From: Nocardioides sp. REDSEA-S33_B3
GTDB lineage: Bacteria; Actinomycetota; Actinomycetes; Propionibacteriales; Nocardioidaceae
DNA: 64,000 nt
Reading direction: 5' to 3'
Assembly: GCA_001627335.1 (NCBI GenBank)
Contig: LUPK01000047.1
Span: 23,155-87,154, forward strand
The notes under the pieces are model-generated. The model was given only the letters and a program-made list of their open reading frames with translations. It was not told where the DNA came from and did not search any database. Below are positions 46,013 to 58,768 of this stretch, piece after piece. The stretch's first letter is position 1; each line of letters opens with the position of its first letter. The translations under genes and the position numbers were made by a program.

Positions 46013-46828
46013 TCAGGCCTCCGAAGTGGTCTCGGCGGGAGCAGCGGCCTCGGCCGGGGCCTCGGTCTGCTGCTCGCGGTCGGCACGGGTGGGGCGGTCG
46101 CCGCGCGAGCCACGGCTCGGACGGTCACCACCGCGCGAGGGACGACCGCTGCGACCGGGGACACCGGCGCGGGCGGCGGCCTGCGCCTGGCGCTCGGCAC
46201 GGGAGCCGGACACCTCACCCTTGTAGATCCAGACCTTCACGCCGATGCGGCCGAAGGTCGTGCGGGCCTCGTAGAAGCCGTAGTCGATGTCGGCACGCAG
46301 GGTGTGCAGGGGCACGCGGCCCTCGCGGTAGAACTCCGTGCGCGACATCTCGGCGCCGTTGAGGCGACCCGAGCACTGGATCCGGATGCCCTTGGCACCC
46401 GAGCGCATCGTGGTCTGCATCGCCTTGCGCATCGCGCGACGGAACTGCACGCGGCCGGAGAGCTGCTCGGCCACGCCCTGGGCGACCAGCTGGGCGTCGA
46501 CCTCGGGGTTCTTGACCTCGAGGATGTTCAGCTGGACCTGCTTGCCCGTGAGCTTCTCGAGCTCACCGCGGATGCGGTCGGCCTCGGCGCCGCGGCGGCC
46601 GATGACGATGCCCGGACGAGCGGTGTGGATGTCCACCCGCACGCGGTCCCGGGTCCGCTCGATCTCGACCTTGGAGATGCCGGCCCGCTCCATGCCCTTG
46701 CTGAGCAGCTTGCGGATCGCCACGTCCTCACCGACGTAGGACTTGTACAGCTTGTCGGCGTACCAGCGGGACTTGTGGTCCGTGGACACGCCCAGACGGA
46801 AGCCGTTCGGGTTGATCTTCTGGCCCAT
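46013..46828 (-). CDS. rpsC: 30S ribosomal protein S3 with long C-terminal extension
   Basis: 271 residues. [22 protein letters not shown], the KH domain with [22 protein letters not shown], and the C-terminal S3 domain ([46 protein letters not shown]). The last 55 residues are an Arg/Gly/Ser/Asp-rich then Ala/Glu-rich disordered tail, longer than in E. coli and typical but variable among actinomycetes. Overlaps rplV by 1 nt. Confidence 0.97.
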   Translation of the reverse strand: MGQKINPNGFRLGVSTDHKSRWYADKLYKSYVGEDVAIRKLLSKGMERAGISKVEIERTRDRVRVDIHTARPGIVIGRRGAEADRIRGELEKLTGKQVQLNILEVKNPEVDAQLVAQGVAEQLSGRVQFRRAMRKAMQTTMRSGAKGIRIQCSGRLNGAEMSRTEFYREGRVPLHTLRADIDYGFYEARTTFGRIGVKVWIYKGEVSGSRAERQAQAAARAGVPGRSGRPSRGGDRPSRGSRGDRPTRADREQQTEAPAEAAAPAETTSEA

Positions 46829-47259
46829 CAGGCACCCTTCCCGTTCTTCTTCTTCGCGGCGACGACATCGGCCGGCTGGACGGCCAGCGTGATGTGGCTG
46901 GTCCGCTTGTTGATGCGGGTGGCGCGACCCTGGGCGCGGGGACGCCAGCGCTTCATGGTCGGACCCTCGTCGACCATCGCCACCGAGACGACCAGGTCGT
47001 CGGCGTCGAGGCCCTCGGTGGTCTCGGCGTTGGCGACAGCCGACTCCAGGACCTTCAGGACGGTCGCGGCCGCGGCCTGCGGCGCGAAGGACAGCGTGGC
47101 GTGCGCCTCGCCCACGGGAAGACCGCGGACCAGGTCGACGACGCGGCGCGCCTTCATCGGGGTGATGCGCGTGAACCGCGCGGTCGCGAAGGCACCGGGC
47201 TGGTCACCCAGCACCGACTCGCGACGGGCGCTCGTGCGCGTGCGCTCGGTGGTGCTCAT
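46828..47259 (-). CDS. rplV: 50S ribosomal protein L22
   Basis: 143 residues. The core [20 protein letters not shown] starts near residue 28 after a Ser/Thr/Arg-rich N-terminal extension. The tunnel loop ([28 protein letters not shown]), whose changes give macrolide resistance, looks wild-type. Overlaps rpsS by 4 nt. Confidence 0.97.
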   Translation of the reverse strand: MSTTERTRTSARRESVLGDQPGAFATARFTRITPMKARRVVDLVRGLPVGEAHATLSFAPQAAAATVLKVLESAVANAETTEGLDADDLVVSVAMVDEGPTMKRWRPRAQGRATRINKRTSHITLAVQPADVVAAKKKNGKGA

Positions 47260-47537
47260 CGACGGCGTCCCTTCCGGTCTTCCTTGACGTGACCCTTGTA
47301 GGTGCGGGTGGGAGCGAACTCGCCCAGCTTGTGGCCGACCATGGAGTCGGACACGAAGACCGGGACGTGCTTGCGACCGTCGTGCACCGCGATCGTGTGA
47401 CCGATCATCGCCGGCACGATCATCGAGCGGCGCGACCAGGTCTTGATGACGTTGTGCGAGCCCTTCTCGTTCTCGGCGTCCACCTTCTTCATGAGGTGGT
47501 CGTCGACGAAGGGGCCCTTCTTCAGGCTGCGAGGCAT
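47256..47537 (-). CDS. rpsS: 30S ribosomal protein S19
   Basis: 93 residues, [20 protein letters not shown] to [19 protein letters not shown]. Head protein near the A-site tRNA. 5 nt after rplB. Confidence 0.98.
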   Translation of the reverse strand: MPRSLKKGPFVDDHLMKKVDAENEKGSHNVIKTWSRRSMIVPAMIGHTIAVHDGRKHVPVFVSDSMVGHKLGEFAPTRTYKGHVKEDRKGRRR

Positions 47538-47542
47538 GTCAG

Positions 47543-48379
<837 letters not shown>

Positions 48380-48405
48380 TGTCTGTTTCCTCAGTCCTCG
48401 CCCGG

Positions 48406-48708
48406 TCAGCCGACCTGGCCGAAGATGTCGATGCGGTGACCCTCGGCCAGGCTGACGATCGCGCGCTTGGTGTCCTTGCGCTTGCCCATGCCGTAGCGGG
48501 TGCGACGGGCCTTGCCGTTGCGGTTCAGGGTGTTCACCGAGGTGACCTTGACGTTGAAGATCTTCTCGACCGCGATCTTGATCTCGGTCTTGTTGGCGTC
48601 GGGCCGCACGATGAAGGTGTACTTGTTCGCGTCGAGCAGGCCGTAGCTCTTCTCGGACACGACCGGCGCGATCAGGACGTCGCGGTGGTCCTTGTGCAGG
48701 GTGCTCAC
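48406..48708 (-). CDS. rplW: 50S ribosomal protein L23
   Basis: 100 residues, GTG start overlapping the rplD stop (GTGA). Docking site for trigger factor and SRP at the tunnel exit; [29 protein letters not shown] and [20 protein letters not shown]. Confidence 0.97.
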   Translation of the reverse strand: MSTLHKDHRDVLIAPVVSEKSYGLLDANKYTFIVRPDANKTEIKIAVEKIFNVKVTSVNTLNRNGKARRTRYGMGKRKDTKRAIVSLAEGHRIDIFGQVG

Positions 48709-49325
48709 TTGCTGGCCTCCTTCTCGGTCGTGCCGGCGCCCACGAACGCGTCGTACGCGCCCTTGGTGAAGACCACGTCGTCGGAGGCGAGCACGTCGTA
48801 GGTGTTGATCTGGTCGACGGCCACGATGTGCACCTCGGGCGCGTTGCGCAGCGAGAGCCAGGTGACGGAGTCGGTGCGCTCGAGGACCACGAGGAACTTC
48901 GCGCGCTCGCTCAGCCCGGCCAGGGCGGCGAGGCCCGCCTTGGTGGAGGGCTTGTCACCCTCGACGAGCGCCTCCACGACGTGGATGCGGCCGTGCTGGG
49001 CGCGGTCGGAGAGCGCACCGCGCAGGGCGGCGGCCTTCATCTTCTTGGGGGTCCGCTGGTCGTAGCTGCGCGGCTGCGGGCCGTGCACGGTGCCACCACC
49101 GGCGAACTGCGGGGCGCGGGTCGAGCCCTGGCGGGCGCGACCGGTGCCCTTCTGCTTGTAGGGCTTCTTGCCACCACCGCGGACGTCGCCGCGGGTCTTG
49201 GTGGCGTGCGTGCCCTGGCGGGCGGCGGCCTGCTGCGCGACGACGACCTGGTGGATCAGCGGCACGTTGACCGCGACGTCGAAGATCTCGGCGGGCAGGT
49301 CGACCTTGACGGTCTTGACCGACAT
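48705..49325 (-). CDS. rplD: 50S ribosomal protein L4
   Basis: 206 residues. The tunnel loop ([43 protein letters not shown]) is intact; in E. coli L4 represses the S10 operon. Lies 2 nt after rplC. Confidence 0.98.
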   Translation of the reverse strand: MSVKTVKVDLPAEIFDVAVNVPLIHQVVVAQQAAARQGTHATKTRGDVRGGGKKPYKQKGTGRARQGSTRAPQFAGGGTVHGPQPRSYDQRTPKKMKAAALRGALSDRAQHGRIHVVEALVEGDKPSTKAGLAALAGLSERAKFLVVLERTDSVTWLSLRNAPEVHIVAVDQINTYDVLASDDVVFTKGAYDAFVGAGTTEKEASK

Positions 49326-49327
49326 GC

Positions 49328-50002
49328 TCAGGCCTCCTTGCCAGAAGTAGTGACGGAGCTCTTGGCGGCGGAGCGGAGGACCACGAGACCGCCCTTGGGG
49401 CCGGGGACGGCACCCTTGAGCAGGATCAGGCCCTTCTCGGCGTCGACCGCGTGCACGGTGATGTTCTGGGTGGTGACGGTGTCGTTACCCATGCGGCCGG
49501 CCATCCGGACGCCCTTGAACACGCGACCGGGGGTCGCGCAGGCGCCGATGGAACCGGGCTTGCGGTGGTTGCGGTGCGCACCGTGCGAGGCGGAGACACC
49601 GGCGAAGCCGTGACGCTTCATCGTGCCGGCGAAGCCCTTGCCCTTGCTGGTGCCGGTGACGTCGATCTCCTCGCCGGCGGCGAAGGTGTCGACGGCCAGC
49701 TCCTGGCCGACGGTGTACTCACCGGCGGAGGCGGTGCGGATCTCGACCACGTGGCGGCGCGGGGTCGTGCCGGCCTTGGCGAAGTGCCCGGCGGACGGCT
49801 TGGTGACCTTGCGGCCCTCGATCTCGCCGAAACCGATCTGGACGGCGTTGTAGCCGTCGACCTCGGGGGTGCGGACCTGGGTGACCACGTTGGTCGCCGC
49901 GGCGACGACGGTCACGGGGACGACCTTGTTGTTCTCGTCCCAGAGCTGGGTCATGCCGAGCTTGGTGCCCAGCAGGCCCTTCACGTTGCGTTCGAAAGTC
50001 AT
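49328..50002 (-). CDS. rplC: 50S ribosomal protein L3
   Basis: 224 residues, [21 protein letters not shown]. The extension near the peptidyl-transferase centre reads [32 protein letters not shown]. 11 nt after rpsJ. Confidence 0.98.
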   Translation of the reverse strand: MTFERNVKGLLGTKLGMTQLWDENNKVVPVTVVAAATNVVTQVRTPEVDGYNAVQIGFGEIEGRKVTKPSAGHFAKAGTTPRRHVVEIRTASAGEYTVGQELAVDTFAAGEEIDVTGTSKGKGFAGTMKRHGFAGVSASHGAHRNHRKPGSIGACATPGRVFKGVRMAGRMGNDTVTTQNITVHAVDAEKGLILLKGAVPGPKGGLVVLRSAAKSSVTTSGKEA

Positions 50003-50013
50003 GTCGTCTGACC

Positions 50014-50322
50014 TCAGAGCTTGATCTCGATGTCGACGCCCGCCGGGAGGTCCAGGCGCATGAGCGAGTCGACGGTCTTCGGCGTGGGGTCGATGATGTC
50101 GATGAGGCGCTTGTGGGTGCGCATCTCGAAGTGCTCGCGGGAGTCCTTGTACTTGTGGGGCGAGCGGATGACGCAGTACACGTTCTTCTCGGTCGGCAGC
50201 GGCACCGGGCCGGCGACCTTGGCACCCGTGCGGGTGACGGTGTCCACGATCTTGCGCGCCGAGGTGTCGATCACCTCGTGGTCATAGGCCTTGAGCCTGA
50301 TGCGGATCTTCTGTCCCGCCAT
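50014..50322 (-). CDS. rpsJ: 30S ribosomal protein S10
   Basis: 102 residues from ATG 50322 ([22 protein letters not shown]); the open frame continues upstream but is leader. S10 also acts in NusB-dependent antitermination. [26 protein letters not shown] is the conserved loop. First gene of the S10-spc block. Confidence 0.98.
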   Translation of the reverse strand: MAGQKIRIRLKAYDHEVIDTSARKIVDTVTRTGAKVAGPVPLPTEKNVYCVIRSPHKYKDSREHFEMRTHKRLIDIIDPTPKTVDSLMRLDLPAGVDIEIKL

Positions 50323-50788
50323 AGGTCTCTCTCGTCCTTCTTCGTCAGTCCTGCCGCGTGCGTGTCCCGGGACGTCCTCGGGCTTGAGTCGGTCCCGCCC
50401 TGGCTCCACCCCCACTGCGGCCGACCCCCGCGGTCGGGCGTGTCGTACATCTTGAACAGACGTCCGCGCACGCCTCAGGACCGGGATCCTGCTGCTGTGT
50501 GCTTGTGGTGGCACCCGATGGTTCATCGGGCTGATCGGGTCTCGGCTCACATCGCTGCGAGTTCCACGCATCTCTGCGAGGGATGGTGGCCGCACGCGCG
50601 ACGACTGAGAGCATCTACACCAGTTGGTGCGGGAGACACGATTCAGAAGTCAAGGTGTGGCACACCCCGGCGACCCGCCGGAGCAACCGGACTATCTTGG
50701 CAGACACCCCCGCCTCGAACAAATTCGAGACCGCACCCGGGTCCGCAGCGGTCCCACGCGGTGCTCCGCCCCTCCCCCAGGAGTCTCC
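50323..50788. promoter_or_regulatory. 466-bp divergent region: S10 operon leader and promoter zone
   Basis: No gene recognised. It must hold the promoter and long untranslated leader of the S10 operon on the minus strand and the promoter of the gene at 50789. I see a 6-bp dyad CTCGAA-caaa-TTCGAG (50714-50729) and a CCGACC/GGTCGG hairpin at about 50421-50437 in the leader. AGGAG precedes the plus-strand ATG. No promoter could be assigned with confidence. Confidence 0.45.
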
Positions 50789-51286
50789 ATGATCATCGAC
50801 GTGCCTGCCGGCAAGGACCCCCTGACCTACGTGTGGGGCGAGCTGGTCCCGGGGATCGGGCCGGCCGCTGCCGCCTTCTCCGCAGCCGTCTACGCGCACT
50901 CCACCCTGGCGCTGCGCGAGTTCGAGGCCGCCCGCCTGACCATCGCCCGGGTCAACGGCTGCCTGTTCTGCCTGGACCACCGCACCGAGCGCGACGGCGA
51001 GAAGGTCGACAGCGGGTTCTTCGACGAGGTGAGTGCCTGGCGGTCCAGCTCCACGCTGGAGCCCCGGGTCGCCCTGGCCGCGGAGTACGCCGAGCGGTTC
51101 GCCACCGAGCACCACCGTCTCGACGAGGAGTTCTGGGCCCGGTTCAAGGCGGCGTACTCCGACCGGGAGCTGGTGGAGCTGTCCATGTGTCTGGGCTCGT
51201 GGATCGCCTTCGGCCGGCTCAACCGCGTCACCGGTCTCGACGAGGTGTGCACCCTCCCCTCCCACGTGCCCGGGGCCTCGCGTTGA
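50789..51286 (+). CDS. Carboxymuconolactone decarboxylase / AhpD-like family protein
   Basis: 165 residues from the ATG at 50789 with AGGAG upstream. All-helical CMD fold; C58-L-F-C61 with His64 (NGCLFCLDHR) is the AhpD-type redox CxxC...H motif, seen in peroxidase-linked or thiol-based detoxification proteins. The second half has AYSDRELVELSMCLGSWIAFGRLNRV. No alkyl-hydroperoxidase partner is near, so the electron source and substrate are unknown. Divergent from rpsJ. Confidence 0.85.
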   Translation: MIIDVPAGKDPLTYVWGELVPGIGPAAAAFSAAVYAHSTLALREFEAARLTIARVNGCLFCLDHRTERDGEKVDSGFFDEVSAWRSSSTLEPRVALAAEYAERFATEHHRLDEEFWARFKAAYSDRELVELSMCLGSWIAFGRLNRVTGLDEVCTLPSHVPGASR

Positions 51287-51321
51287 CAGGTCGGCTCCCC
51301 GTCCCTGTCGGTCCGCGGGCC

Positions 51322-51327
51322 TAGCCT
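51322..51327 (+). promoter_or_regulatory. -10 box of leaderless promoter for the TPR gene
   Basis: TAGCCT, 6 nt before the ATG at 51334. No clear -35 at normal spacing. Confidence 0.4.
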
Positions 51328-51333
51328 GGTCGG

Positions 51334-52110
51334 ATGCACGCCCCGGACCCCGCCCACGACCTGTGGGACTTCGACGACCCGGTCGCGTCCGAGGCACGGT
51401 TCCGTGAGGCCGCCGCGCAGGCCCTCTCCCCCGCGCGCGAGGTGCTCCTGAGCCAGGTCGCTCGGGCGCTGGGGCTGCAGCAGCGCTACGACGAGGCGCA
51501 CGCCGTGCTCGACGGCCTCGGCGAGCCGTTACCGGAGGTCGGCGTGCGACGGCTCCTCGAACGCGGCCGGTTGCTCCGCTCGGCCGGTGAGCCGGAGGCG
51601 TCACGGCCCGCCTTCGCCGAGGCGGTCGCGCTCGCACGGGGCGCGGGGCTGGAGGCCCTGGAGATCGACGCGATGCACATGGTCGCGCTGGTCGCGCCGC
51701 TGGAGGAGCAGGTGCCGGCGACGCAGCGTGCTCTCGCCCGGGCGCGCGAGTGCCACGACACCCGGGCGCGCGACTGGGACGCCTCGCTGCTCAACAACCT
51801 CGGTATGGCCCACGTCGAGCGGGGTGACTGGAGGGCGGCCCTGGCCGCCTTCGACGCGGCCATGACCGCGCGGGCCCGCATCGGCGAGGACGAGCGGACC
51901 AGGGTGGCCCGCTGGATGGTCGGCTGGGCGCTGCGCAACCTCGGACGCATCGACATGGCGCTCGACGTGCAGCAGGCGCTGAAGGAGGACCTCGACGAGC
52001 TCGGCCTCGAGGACCCCTACGTCGACGAGGAGCTGGCGCTGCTGGAGTCGCTGATGGCGAACATCGACGACCTCGAGCGGCCTCGACCCGAAGCGTCCGA
52101 CGACGACTGA
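51334..52110 (+). CDS. Tetratricopeptide-repeat protein
   Basis: 258 residues, all helical. Repeats of TPR type are visible: ARALGLQQRYDEAHAVLDGLGE, LLRSAGEPEASRPAFAEAVALARGAG, LLNNLGMAHVERGDWRAALAAFDAAMTAR, and WMVGWALRNLGRIDMALDVQQALKEDL. It is a soluble scaffold protein, partner unknown; no enzymatic domain or membrane segment. Converges on trmB with a 10-nt gap. Similar proteins are usually annotated hypothetical. Confidence 0.8.
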   Translation: MHAPDPAHDLWDFDDPVASEARFREAAAQALSPAREVLLSQVARALGLQQRYDEAHAVLDGLGEPLPEVGVRRLLERGRLLRSAGEPEASRPAFAEAVALARGAGLEALEIDAMHMVALVAPLEEQVPATQRALARARECHDTRARDWDASLLNNLGMAHVERGDWRAALAAFDAAMTARARIGEDERTRVARWMVGWALRNLGRIDMALDVQQALKEDLDELGLEDPYVDEELALLESLMANIDDLERPRPEASDDD

Positions 52111-52120
52111 CGCCGGCCGC

Positions 52121-52843
52121 TCAGACGCGGCGGTAGAGCAGGTCGGTGATCTCGCGGCCCACCGCGAGCCCCTTGCGCTCGAACTTCGTCACCGGGCGGT
52201 CCGACCACCGCTCGACACGGCCGCCCTCGAGGCCTGGCTCGGCGTCGAGGGTCTCGAGCATGTGCTCGGCGTACGGCGCCCAGTCGGTCGCCAGGCGCCA
52301 CACCCCGCCCGGGCGCAGCCGGGAGGCGACCAGAGCCGCGAACTCCGGCTGGACCAGGCGACGCTTGTGGTGGCGCGCCTTCGGCCACGGGTCGGGGAAG
52401 AACGTCCACAGCTCCTCCAAGCCCGCCGGAGCCACCAGGTGCTCCAGCGACCAGACGGCGTCGACGGAGCAGAACCGGACGTTGTCCGCCCCGGCGGCCG
52501 CGACCTCGGCGAGCGAGGCGGCGACACCGGGACGCCAGACCTCCAGGGCCAGCACGTTGCACTCCGGGCGGGCCGCGGCCAGGATGCCGGTCGCCTCGCC
52601 GACGCCGCAGCCGATCTCCACGACCAGCGGGGCGGTGCGGCCGAACGCCTCGGTGAGGTCGAACCCGGGCTGGTCGACCTCCTCGTCGGGGATCACCCAG
52701 TGCTCCGCGTGTGCGTCCCACGCCTGCTGCTGGCTGGGGGTGAACCTGCTCCCCCGGCGGGAGTAGCTGAGCACCTCACGCATCCGGCGACCGTCCTCGG
52801 TCAGCTTCTGGTGCGGCCGCGCAGGCGGGACCTGGTGGTTCAC
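52121..52843 (-). CDS. trmB: tRNA (guanine-N7)-methyltransferase
   Basis: Makes m7G46 in the tRNA variable loop. 240 residues; CAGGAG lies before the GTG at 52843. SAM site [30 protein letters not shown]; catalytic and RNA-binding [18 protein letters not shown]-terminal [22 protein letters not shown]. The N-terminal 40 residues ([21 protein letters not shown]) are typical of bacterial TrmB. It lies downstream of tuf across a strong terminator. Confidence 0.95.
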   Translation of the reverse strand: MNHQVPPARPHQKLTEDGRRMREVLSYSRRGSRFTPSQQQAWDAHAEHWVIPDEEVDQPGFDLTEAFGRTAPLVVEIGCGVGEATGILAAARPECNVLALEVWRPGVAASLAEVAAAGADNVRFCSVDAVWSLEHLVAPAGLEELWTFFPDPWPKARHHKRRLVQPEFAALVASRLRPGGVWRLATDWAPYAEHMLETLDAEPGLEGGRVERWSDRPVTKFERKGLAVGREITDLLYRRV

Positions 52844-52872
52844 GGTGCTCCTGTTCGGGGTGGGTCAGCACG

Positions 52873-52913
52873 CACCTCGGCCCCGGACCTGCGACAGGTC
52901 CGGGGCCGAGGTG
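52873..52913. terminator. Terminator after tuf
   Basis: 19-bp perfect stem (52873-52891 with 52895-52913) with a 3-nt loop, 36 nt after the tuf stop. It is among the strongest hairpins in the window and ends the str operon before trmB. Confidence 0.8.
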
Positions 52914-52949
52914 GTGGTGCGGGTGGTGCCGGTCAACGACCGGCGGGGA

Positions 52950-54143
<1,194 letters not shown>

Positions 54144-54210
54144 TGGGGGCTCCTCCTGGTGTGGTTGTTACTTGACTCGTGGTTGAACTACGTGGTGCCG
54201 AGGGCTGGGA

Positions 54211-56331
54211 CTACTCGCCCCGTGCCTTCTTGACGATCTCGTCGGCGATGTTCGAAGGAACCTCGGCGTACGAGTCGAACTCCATCGAGTACGACGCCTG
54301 GCCCGAGGTCTTCGACCGCAGGTCACCGACGTACCCGAACATCTCCGACAGCGGCACGAGGGCGGACACGACGAGGTCGCCGTGGGACTCCTCCTGCGCC
54401 CGGACCTGACCGCGGCGGGAGTTGATGTCGCCGATGACGGTACCCAGGAACGACTCCGGGGTGGTCACCTCGACGGCGAACATCGGCTCCAGCAGCACGG
54501 GCTTGGCCATGCGGGCGGCCTCCTTGAAGGCCTGGTTGCCGGCGATCTTGAACGCGAGCTCCGAGGAGTCCACGTCGTGGTAGGCGCCGTCCTCGAGGGT
54601 GACCTTGACGTCCACCATCGGGTAGCCGGCGAGCACGCCGAACTGCAGCGCGTCCTGTGCACCCTGGTCGACCGAGGGGATGTACTCCTTCGGGACGCGA
54701 CCACCGGTGACGGCGTTGACGAACTCGTAGCCGGCGCCGGTACCGGTCTCGGGGTCGATGTTCGGCTCGATCGACATGACGACCTTGGCGAACTGACCCG
54801 AACCACCGGTCTGCTTCTTGTGGGTGTAGGAGTGACCCTTGACCTCGCGACGGATGGTCTCGCGGTAGGCGACCTGCGGCTTGCCGACGGTGGCCTCGAC
54901 CTTGAACTCCCGCTTCATGCGGTCGACCAGGATCTCCAGGTGCAGCTCGCCCATGCCGGCGATGATGGTCTGGCCGGTCTCCTCGTCGGTCTTGACGACG
55001 AAGGTCGGGTCCTCCTCGGCCAGGCGCTGGATGGCGACACCCAGCTTCTCCTGGTCCGACTTGGTCTTCGGCTCGATGGCGACCTCGATCACCGGGGCCG
55101 GGAAGGTCATCGACTCCAGGACCACCGGGTTGGAGGAGTCCGAGAGCGTGTGACCGGTCTTGGTGTCCTTCAGACCCATGACGGCGACGATCTGACCGGC
55201 GCCGACCGAGGCGATCTCCTCACGCTTGTTGGCGTGCATCTGGTAGACCTTGCCGATCCGCTCCTTGCGGCCGTTGCTGGAGTTCAGCACGGTGCCGCCG
55301 GCCTCCATGATGCCGGAGTAGACGCGGACGAAGGTCAGCTTGCCCAGGTGCGGGTCGGAAGCGATCTTGAACGCCAGCGCGGCCAGCGGCTCCTCGGTCG
55401 AGGGCTTGCGGGTGATCTCGTTCTCCGGGATCTCCTCGACGTTCGGCTTGTGGCCGGTGATGCCCTCGACGTCGATCGGGGAGGGCAGGTAGTCGACGAT
55501 CGCGTCGAGCAGGGGCTGGACGCCCTTGTTCTTGAACGCGGTGCCGGTGAGGATCGGGTTCAGCTTGTCGGCCAGGGTCGCGCGACGGATCGCGGCCTTG
55601 AGCTCCTCGACGGTGAACTCCTCGCCCTCGAGATACTTCTCCATGACCTCGTCATCGGCCTCGGAGAGGGTCTCGAGCAGCTTCTCGCGGTACTCCTCGA
55701 CCTTGTCGGCCATGTCGGCCGGGATCTCCTCGACGACGTAGTCCTCGCCCTGGGCGGTCTCGCCGCGCCAGACCTTGGCGTTCATCTCGACGAGGTCCAC
55801 GACACCGATGAAGTCGCCCTCGGCGCCGATCGGCAGCTGGAGGACCAGCGGGGTCGAGTTGAGCTTGTTCACGATCGAGTCGACCACGCGGTAGAAGTCC
55901 GCGCCGGTGCGGTCGAGCTTGTTGACGAAGCACATCCGCGGGACGGCGTACTTGTTGGCCTGGCGCCACACGGTCTGCGACTGCGGCTCCACGCCGGCCA
56001 CGCCGTCGAACACGGCGACGGCGCCGTCGAGGACGCGCAGCGAGCGCTCGACCTCGACGGTGAAGTCGACGTGACCGGGGGTGTCGATGATGTTGATCTG
56101 GTGCTTCTTCCACCAGCAGGTGGTCGCAGCAGAGGTGATCGTGATGCCACGCTCCTGCTCCTGCTCCATCCAGTCCATCGTGGCAGCGCCGTCGTGGACC
56201 TCACCGATCTTGTAGGAGATACCGGTGTAGAACAGGATGCGCTCGGTGGTGGTCGTCTTGCCGGCGTCGATGTGCGCCATGATGCCGATGTTGCGGACCT
56301 GCTTGAGGTCGGTGGTGATGTCGACAGCCAC
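54211..56331 (-). CDS. fusA: Elongation factor G
   Basis: Translocase GTPase. 706 residues. G1 AHIDAGKTT at residues 19-27, G2 [12 protein letters not shown]3 DTPGHVDF, G4 NKLDRTGAD; domains II-V follow, with [23 protein letters not shown] and the domain IV loop near GSGQFAKVV. Follows rpsG by 80 nt. Confidence 0.99.
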   Translation of the reverse strand: MAVDITTDLKQVRNIGIMAHIDAGKTTTTERILFYTGISYKIGEVHDGAATMDWMEQEQERGITITSAATTCWWKKHQINIIDTPGHVDFTVEVERSLRVLDGAVAVFDGVAGVEPQSQTVWRQANKYAVPRMCFVNKLDRTGADFYRVVDSIVNKLNSTPLVLQLPIGAEGDFIGVVDLVEMNAKVWRGETAQGEDYVVEEIPADMADKVEEYREKLLETLSEADDEVMEKYLEGEEFTVEELKAAIRRATLADKLNPILTGTAFKNKGVQPLLDAIVDYLPSPIDVEGITGHKPNVEEIPENEITRKPSTEEPLAALAFKIASDPHLGKLTFVRVYSGIMEAGGTVLNSSNGRKERIGKVYQMHANKREEIASVGAGQIVAVMGLKDTKTGHTLSDSSNPVVLESMTFPAPVIEVAIEPKTKSDQEKLGVAIQRLAEEDPTFVVKTDEETGQTIIAGMGELHLEILVDRMKREFKVEATVGKPQVAYRETIRREVKGHSYTHKKQTGGSGQFAKVVMSIEPNIDPETGTGAGYEFVNAVTGGRVPKEYIPSVDQGAQDALQFGVLAGYPMVDVKVTLEDGAYHDVDSSELAFKIAGNQAFKEAARMAKPVLLEPMFAVEVTTPESFLGTVIGDINSRRGQVRAQEESHGDLVVSALVPLSEMFGYVGDLRSKTSGQASYSMEFDSYAEVPSNIADEIVKKARGE

Positions 56332-56411
56332 GTTTAGTCGCGTTCCTTAGGTCGAGGGGGTGCGGGGTGTGAGCGGGGCGGCGCGCCGGTCGGCGGCCAC
56401 CCCGCCCGAGG

Positions 56412-56882
56412 TCACCAGCGGTAGTGGGCGAAGGCCTTGTTGGACTCGGCCATCTTGTGGGTGTCCTCGCGCTTCTTCACCGCGGCACCGAGGCCGTTGG
56501 AGGCGTCGAGGATCTCGTTCATCAGGCGCTCGGACATCGTCTTCTCGCGACGGTCCTGGGCGTAGCCGACGAGCCAGCGCAGCGCGAGCGTGGTGCCGCG
56601 CGTGCCCTTGACCTCGATCGGGACCTGGTAGGTCGCACCGCCGACGCGGCGGGACTTGACCTCGATGGCCGGCTTGACGTTGTCCAGCGCGCGCTTGAGC
56701 GTCACGACCGGGTCGGTGCCGGTCTTCTCGCGGCAGCCCTCGAGGGCGCTGTAGACGATGCGCTGCGCGACCTGCTTCTTGCCGTCCTGCAGCACCTTGG
56801 AGACGAGCTGGGTGACCAGCTGCGACCCGTAGACCGGGTCGACGTCGATCGGCCGCTTCGGAGCGGGGCCCTTGCGCGGCAT
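56412..56882 (-). CDS. rpsG: 30S ribosomal protein S7
   Basis: 156 residues from ATG 56882 ([20 protein letters not shown]), the usual length. Head-nucleating protein, and str-operon repressor in E. coli. The 20 upstream codons in the open frame overlap rpsL and are not used. 1 nt from rpsL. Confidence 0.98.
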   Translation of the reverse strand: MPRKGPAPKRPIDVDPVYGSQLVTQLVSKVLQDGKKQVAQRIVYSALEGCREKTGTDPVVTLKRALDNVKPAIEVKSRRVGGATYQVPIEVKGTRGTTLALRWLVGYAQDRREKTMSERLMNEILDASNGLGAAVKKREDTHKMAESNKAFAHYRW

Positions 56883-56883
56883 G

Positions 56884-57258
56884 TCAGCTCTTCTCCTTCT
56901 TCGCGCCGTAGCGGCTGCGAGCCTGCTTGCGGTTCTTGACACCCTGGGTGTCGAGGGTGCCGCGGATGATCTTGTAGCGGACGCCGGGGAGGTCCTTCAC
57001 ACGGCCGCCGCGCACGAGCACGATCGAGTGCTCCTGGAGGTTGTGGCCCACGCCGGGGATGTAAGCGGTGACCTCGACGCCGCTGGACAGGCGCACACGG
57101 GCGACCTTGCGCAGGGCGGAGTTCGGCTTCTTGGGCGTGGTGGTGTAGACGCGGGTGCAGACGCCGCGGCGCTGCGGAGATCCCTTCAGGGCAGGCGTCT
57201 TGTTCTTCGACACCTTGTCCTGGCGGCCCTTGCGGACCAGCTGGTTGATGGTGGGCAC
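56884..57258 (-). CDS. rpsL: 30S ribosomal protein S12
   Basis: 124 residues, GTG start with AAGGGGA upstream. Decoding-centre protein. Lys43 (in [10 protein letters not shown]) and Lys88 (in [11 protein letters not shown]) are wild-type, the positions altered in streptomycin-resistant mutants. First gene of the str operon; its 220-nt upstream region has no gene and must contain the promoter, but no clear boxes were found. Confidence 0.98.
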   Translation of the reverse strand: MPTINQLVRKGRQDKVSKNKTPALKGSPQRRGVCTRVYTTTPKKPNSALRKVARVRLSSGVEVTAYIPGVGHNLQEHSIVLVRGGRVKDLPGVRYKIIRGTLDTQGVKNRKQARSRYGAKKEKS

Positions 57259-57478
57259 CTGGTGGTTCCCCTTCTTTTCCTCTTCTCACTGCGCAGCGAT
57301 CTGCTCCGCAGGGTGTGACGGCGGCCGGACGTGCTCCGCCGTGCGTGCCGGGTGGTGCTGCTCAACCCGCGTTGCTCGCCCCCGAGGTCGGGCGTGTCGC
57401 CCTCAGCACGGTGCCGCCCCGATCCCGGGGAGGCGGTGGACAGTGCGTGGCGGCCGATGCCGGGCCTGTTTCCGGCAG

Positions 57479-58768
57479 CTACTTCCGCGCACGCGCAACG
57501 GCCTGGTCGTCCCAGACACGAGGAATGAGGCTACCCGGCGCCCGCAGGGCGGTCAAAACCCGACGAAGGCCCAGGAACAGGGCCGCGGACAGCAGCGTCC
57601 CGACCACCGTAGCGGCCCCTCCGACCAGCAGGGTCCAGCGGGCTCCCCAGGTCTCCCCCACCCAGCCGATGAAGGGCGCGCCGAGCGGGGTCCCGCCGAT
57701 GAAGATCATCATGTACAGCGCCATCACGCGACCACGCATCACCGGGTCGGTGTGCAGTTGCAGGTGGGCGTTGGCACTGGTGATCATCGTCAGCGCGGCC
57801 AGGCCGAGCAGCGGGCACAGCAGCGCGAAGGTTAGGTACGACGGAGCGAGCCCGGCCACCATCTCCAGCGCCCCGAACGCCACCGCCGCCCCCACGACCA
57901 GCCGGTGCCGCACGTGCGGGCGCCGGGCGGCCATCAGCGACCCGGCCAGCGAGCCGACCGCCAGGAACGTGCCGAGCAGGCCGTACTCGGTCGGGCCGCG
58001 CCCGAACACCTCGGTGGCCATCAGCGCGCTGGTCATCTGGAAGTTCAGCCCGAAGGTGCCGGCGAAGAACACGATGCCGAGGATCAGCAGCAGGTCGGGC
58101 CGACCCCTGACGTAGGCGACGCCCTCGCGGACCTGGCCGGGTCGCCGCGGCACCCGGTCGGGGGTGCGCAGGGCCGCCCCGTCCAGTGCGCGCAGGGTGA
58201 GCACGGGAGCGGCGTACGAGAGGCCGTTGAGGAGGATGACCCAGCCGGTGCCGACGGCTCCGGCGCCGAACGCGGCGATCAGGAGGCCGGCCAACGCCGG
58301 GCCGATGATGCGCGCGGTGTTGAAGCTGGCGGAGTTGAGCCCGACGGCGTTGGTCAGGTCGTCGGGTCCGACGATCTCGGAGACGAAGGACTGGCGGGCC
58401 GGGGCGTCGAAGGCGGAGGCCACGCCGAGCACCAACGCGAGCACGTAGACGTGCCAGATCTGCACCTGGCCGGTGACCGCGAGGAGCCCCAGCACGACGG
58501 CGGGGACGGCCATGGCGACGTTGGTGACCTGCAGCAGCCAGCGCTTGGGGACGCGGTCCGCGACCACGCCCGCCAGCGGGGAGAGCAGCAGGAACGGGAG
58601 GAACTGCAGCCCCGTGACCACGCCGAGGGCCGCGCCCGAGCCGGTGAGCACCAGCACCAGCCAGTCCTGGGCCACCCGCTGCATCCAGGTGCCGACGTTG
58701 GACACCAGGGCACCGGCGGCGTAGCGCCGGTAGTTGGCGTTGGACAGGGCGCGGAACGTGGGGCTCAG
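57479..58768 (-). CDS. MFS transporter (EntS/MFS_3-like exporter), probable CTG start
   Basis: Major facilitator with about twelve transmembrane helices. I extend it to a CTG at 58768 (429 residues), which has GGAGG exactly 7 nt upstream and restores the N-terminus SPTFRALSNANYRRYAAG that precedes SNVGTWMQRVAQDWLVLVLTGS in this family. From the GTG at 58705 the first helix would be cut short. Motif-A-like GVVADRVPKRWLL follows TM2, and SFVSEIVGPDDLTNAVGLNSASFNTARIIGPALAG is typical of MFS_3 (EntS-like) exporters. Substrate unknown. Confidence 0.85.
   Translation of the reverse strand: MSPTFRALSNANYRRYAAGALVSNVGTWMQRVAQDWLVLVLTGSGAALGVVTGLQFLPFLLLSPLAGVVADRVPKRWLLQVTNVAMAVPAVVLGLLAVTGQVQIWHVYVLALVLGVASAFDAPARQSFVSEIVGPDDLTNAVGLNSASFNTARIIGPALAGLLIAAFGAGAVGTGWVILLNGLSYAAPVLTLRALDGAALRTPDRVPRRPGQVREGVAYVRGRPDLLLILGIVFFAGTFGLNFQMTSALMATEVFGRGPTEYGLLGTFLAVGSLAGSLMAARRPHVRHRLVVGAAVAFGALEMVAGLAPSYLTFALLCPLLGLAALTMITSANAHLQLHTDPVMRGRVMALYMMIFIGGTPLGAPFIGWVGETWGARWTLLVGGAATVVGTLLSAALFLGLRRVLTALRAPGSLIPRVWDDQAVARARK

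Noticed and set aside
54382..56337. 651-codon plus-strand open frame
   Set aside because: Antisense shadow of fusA.
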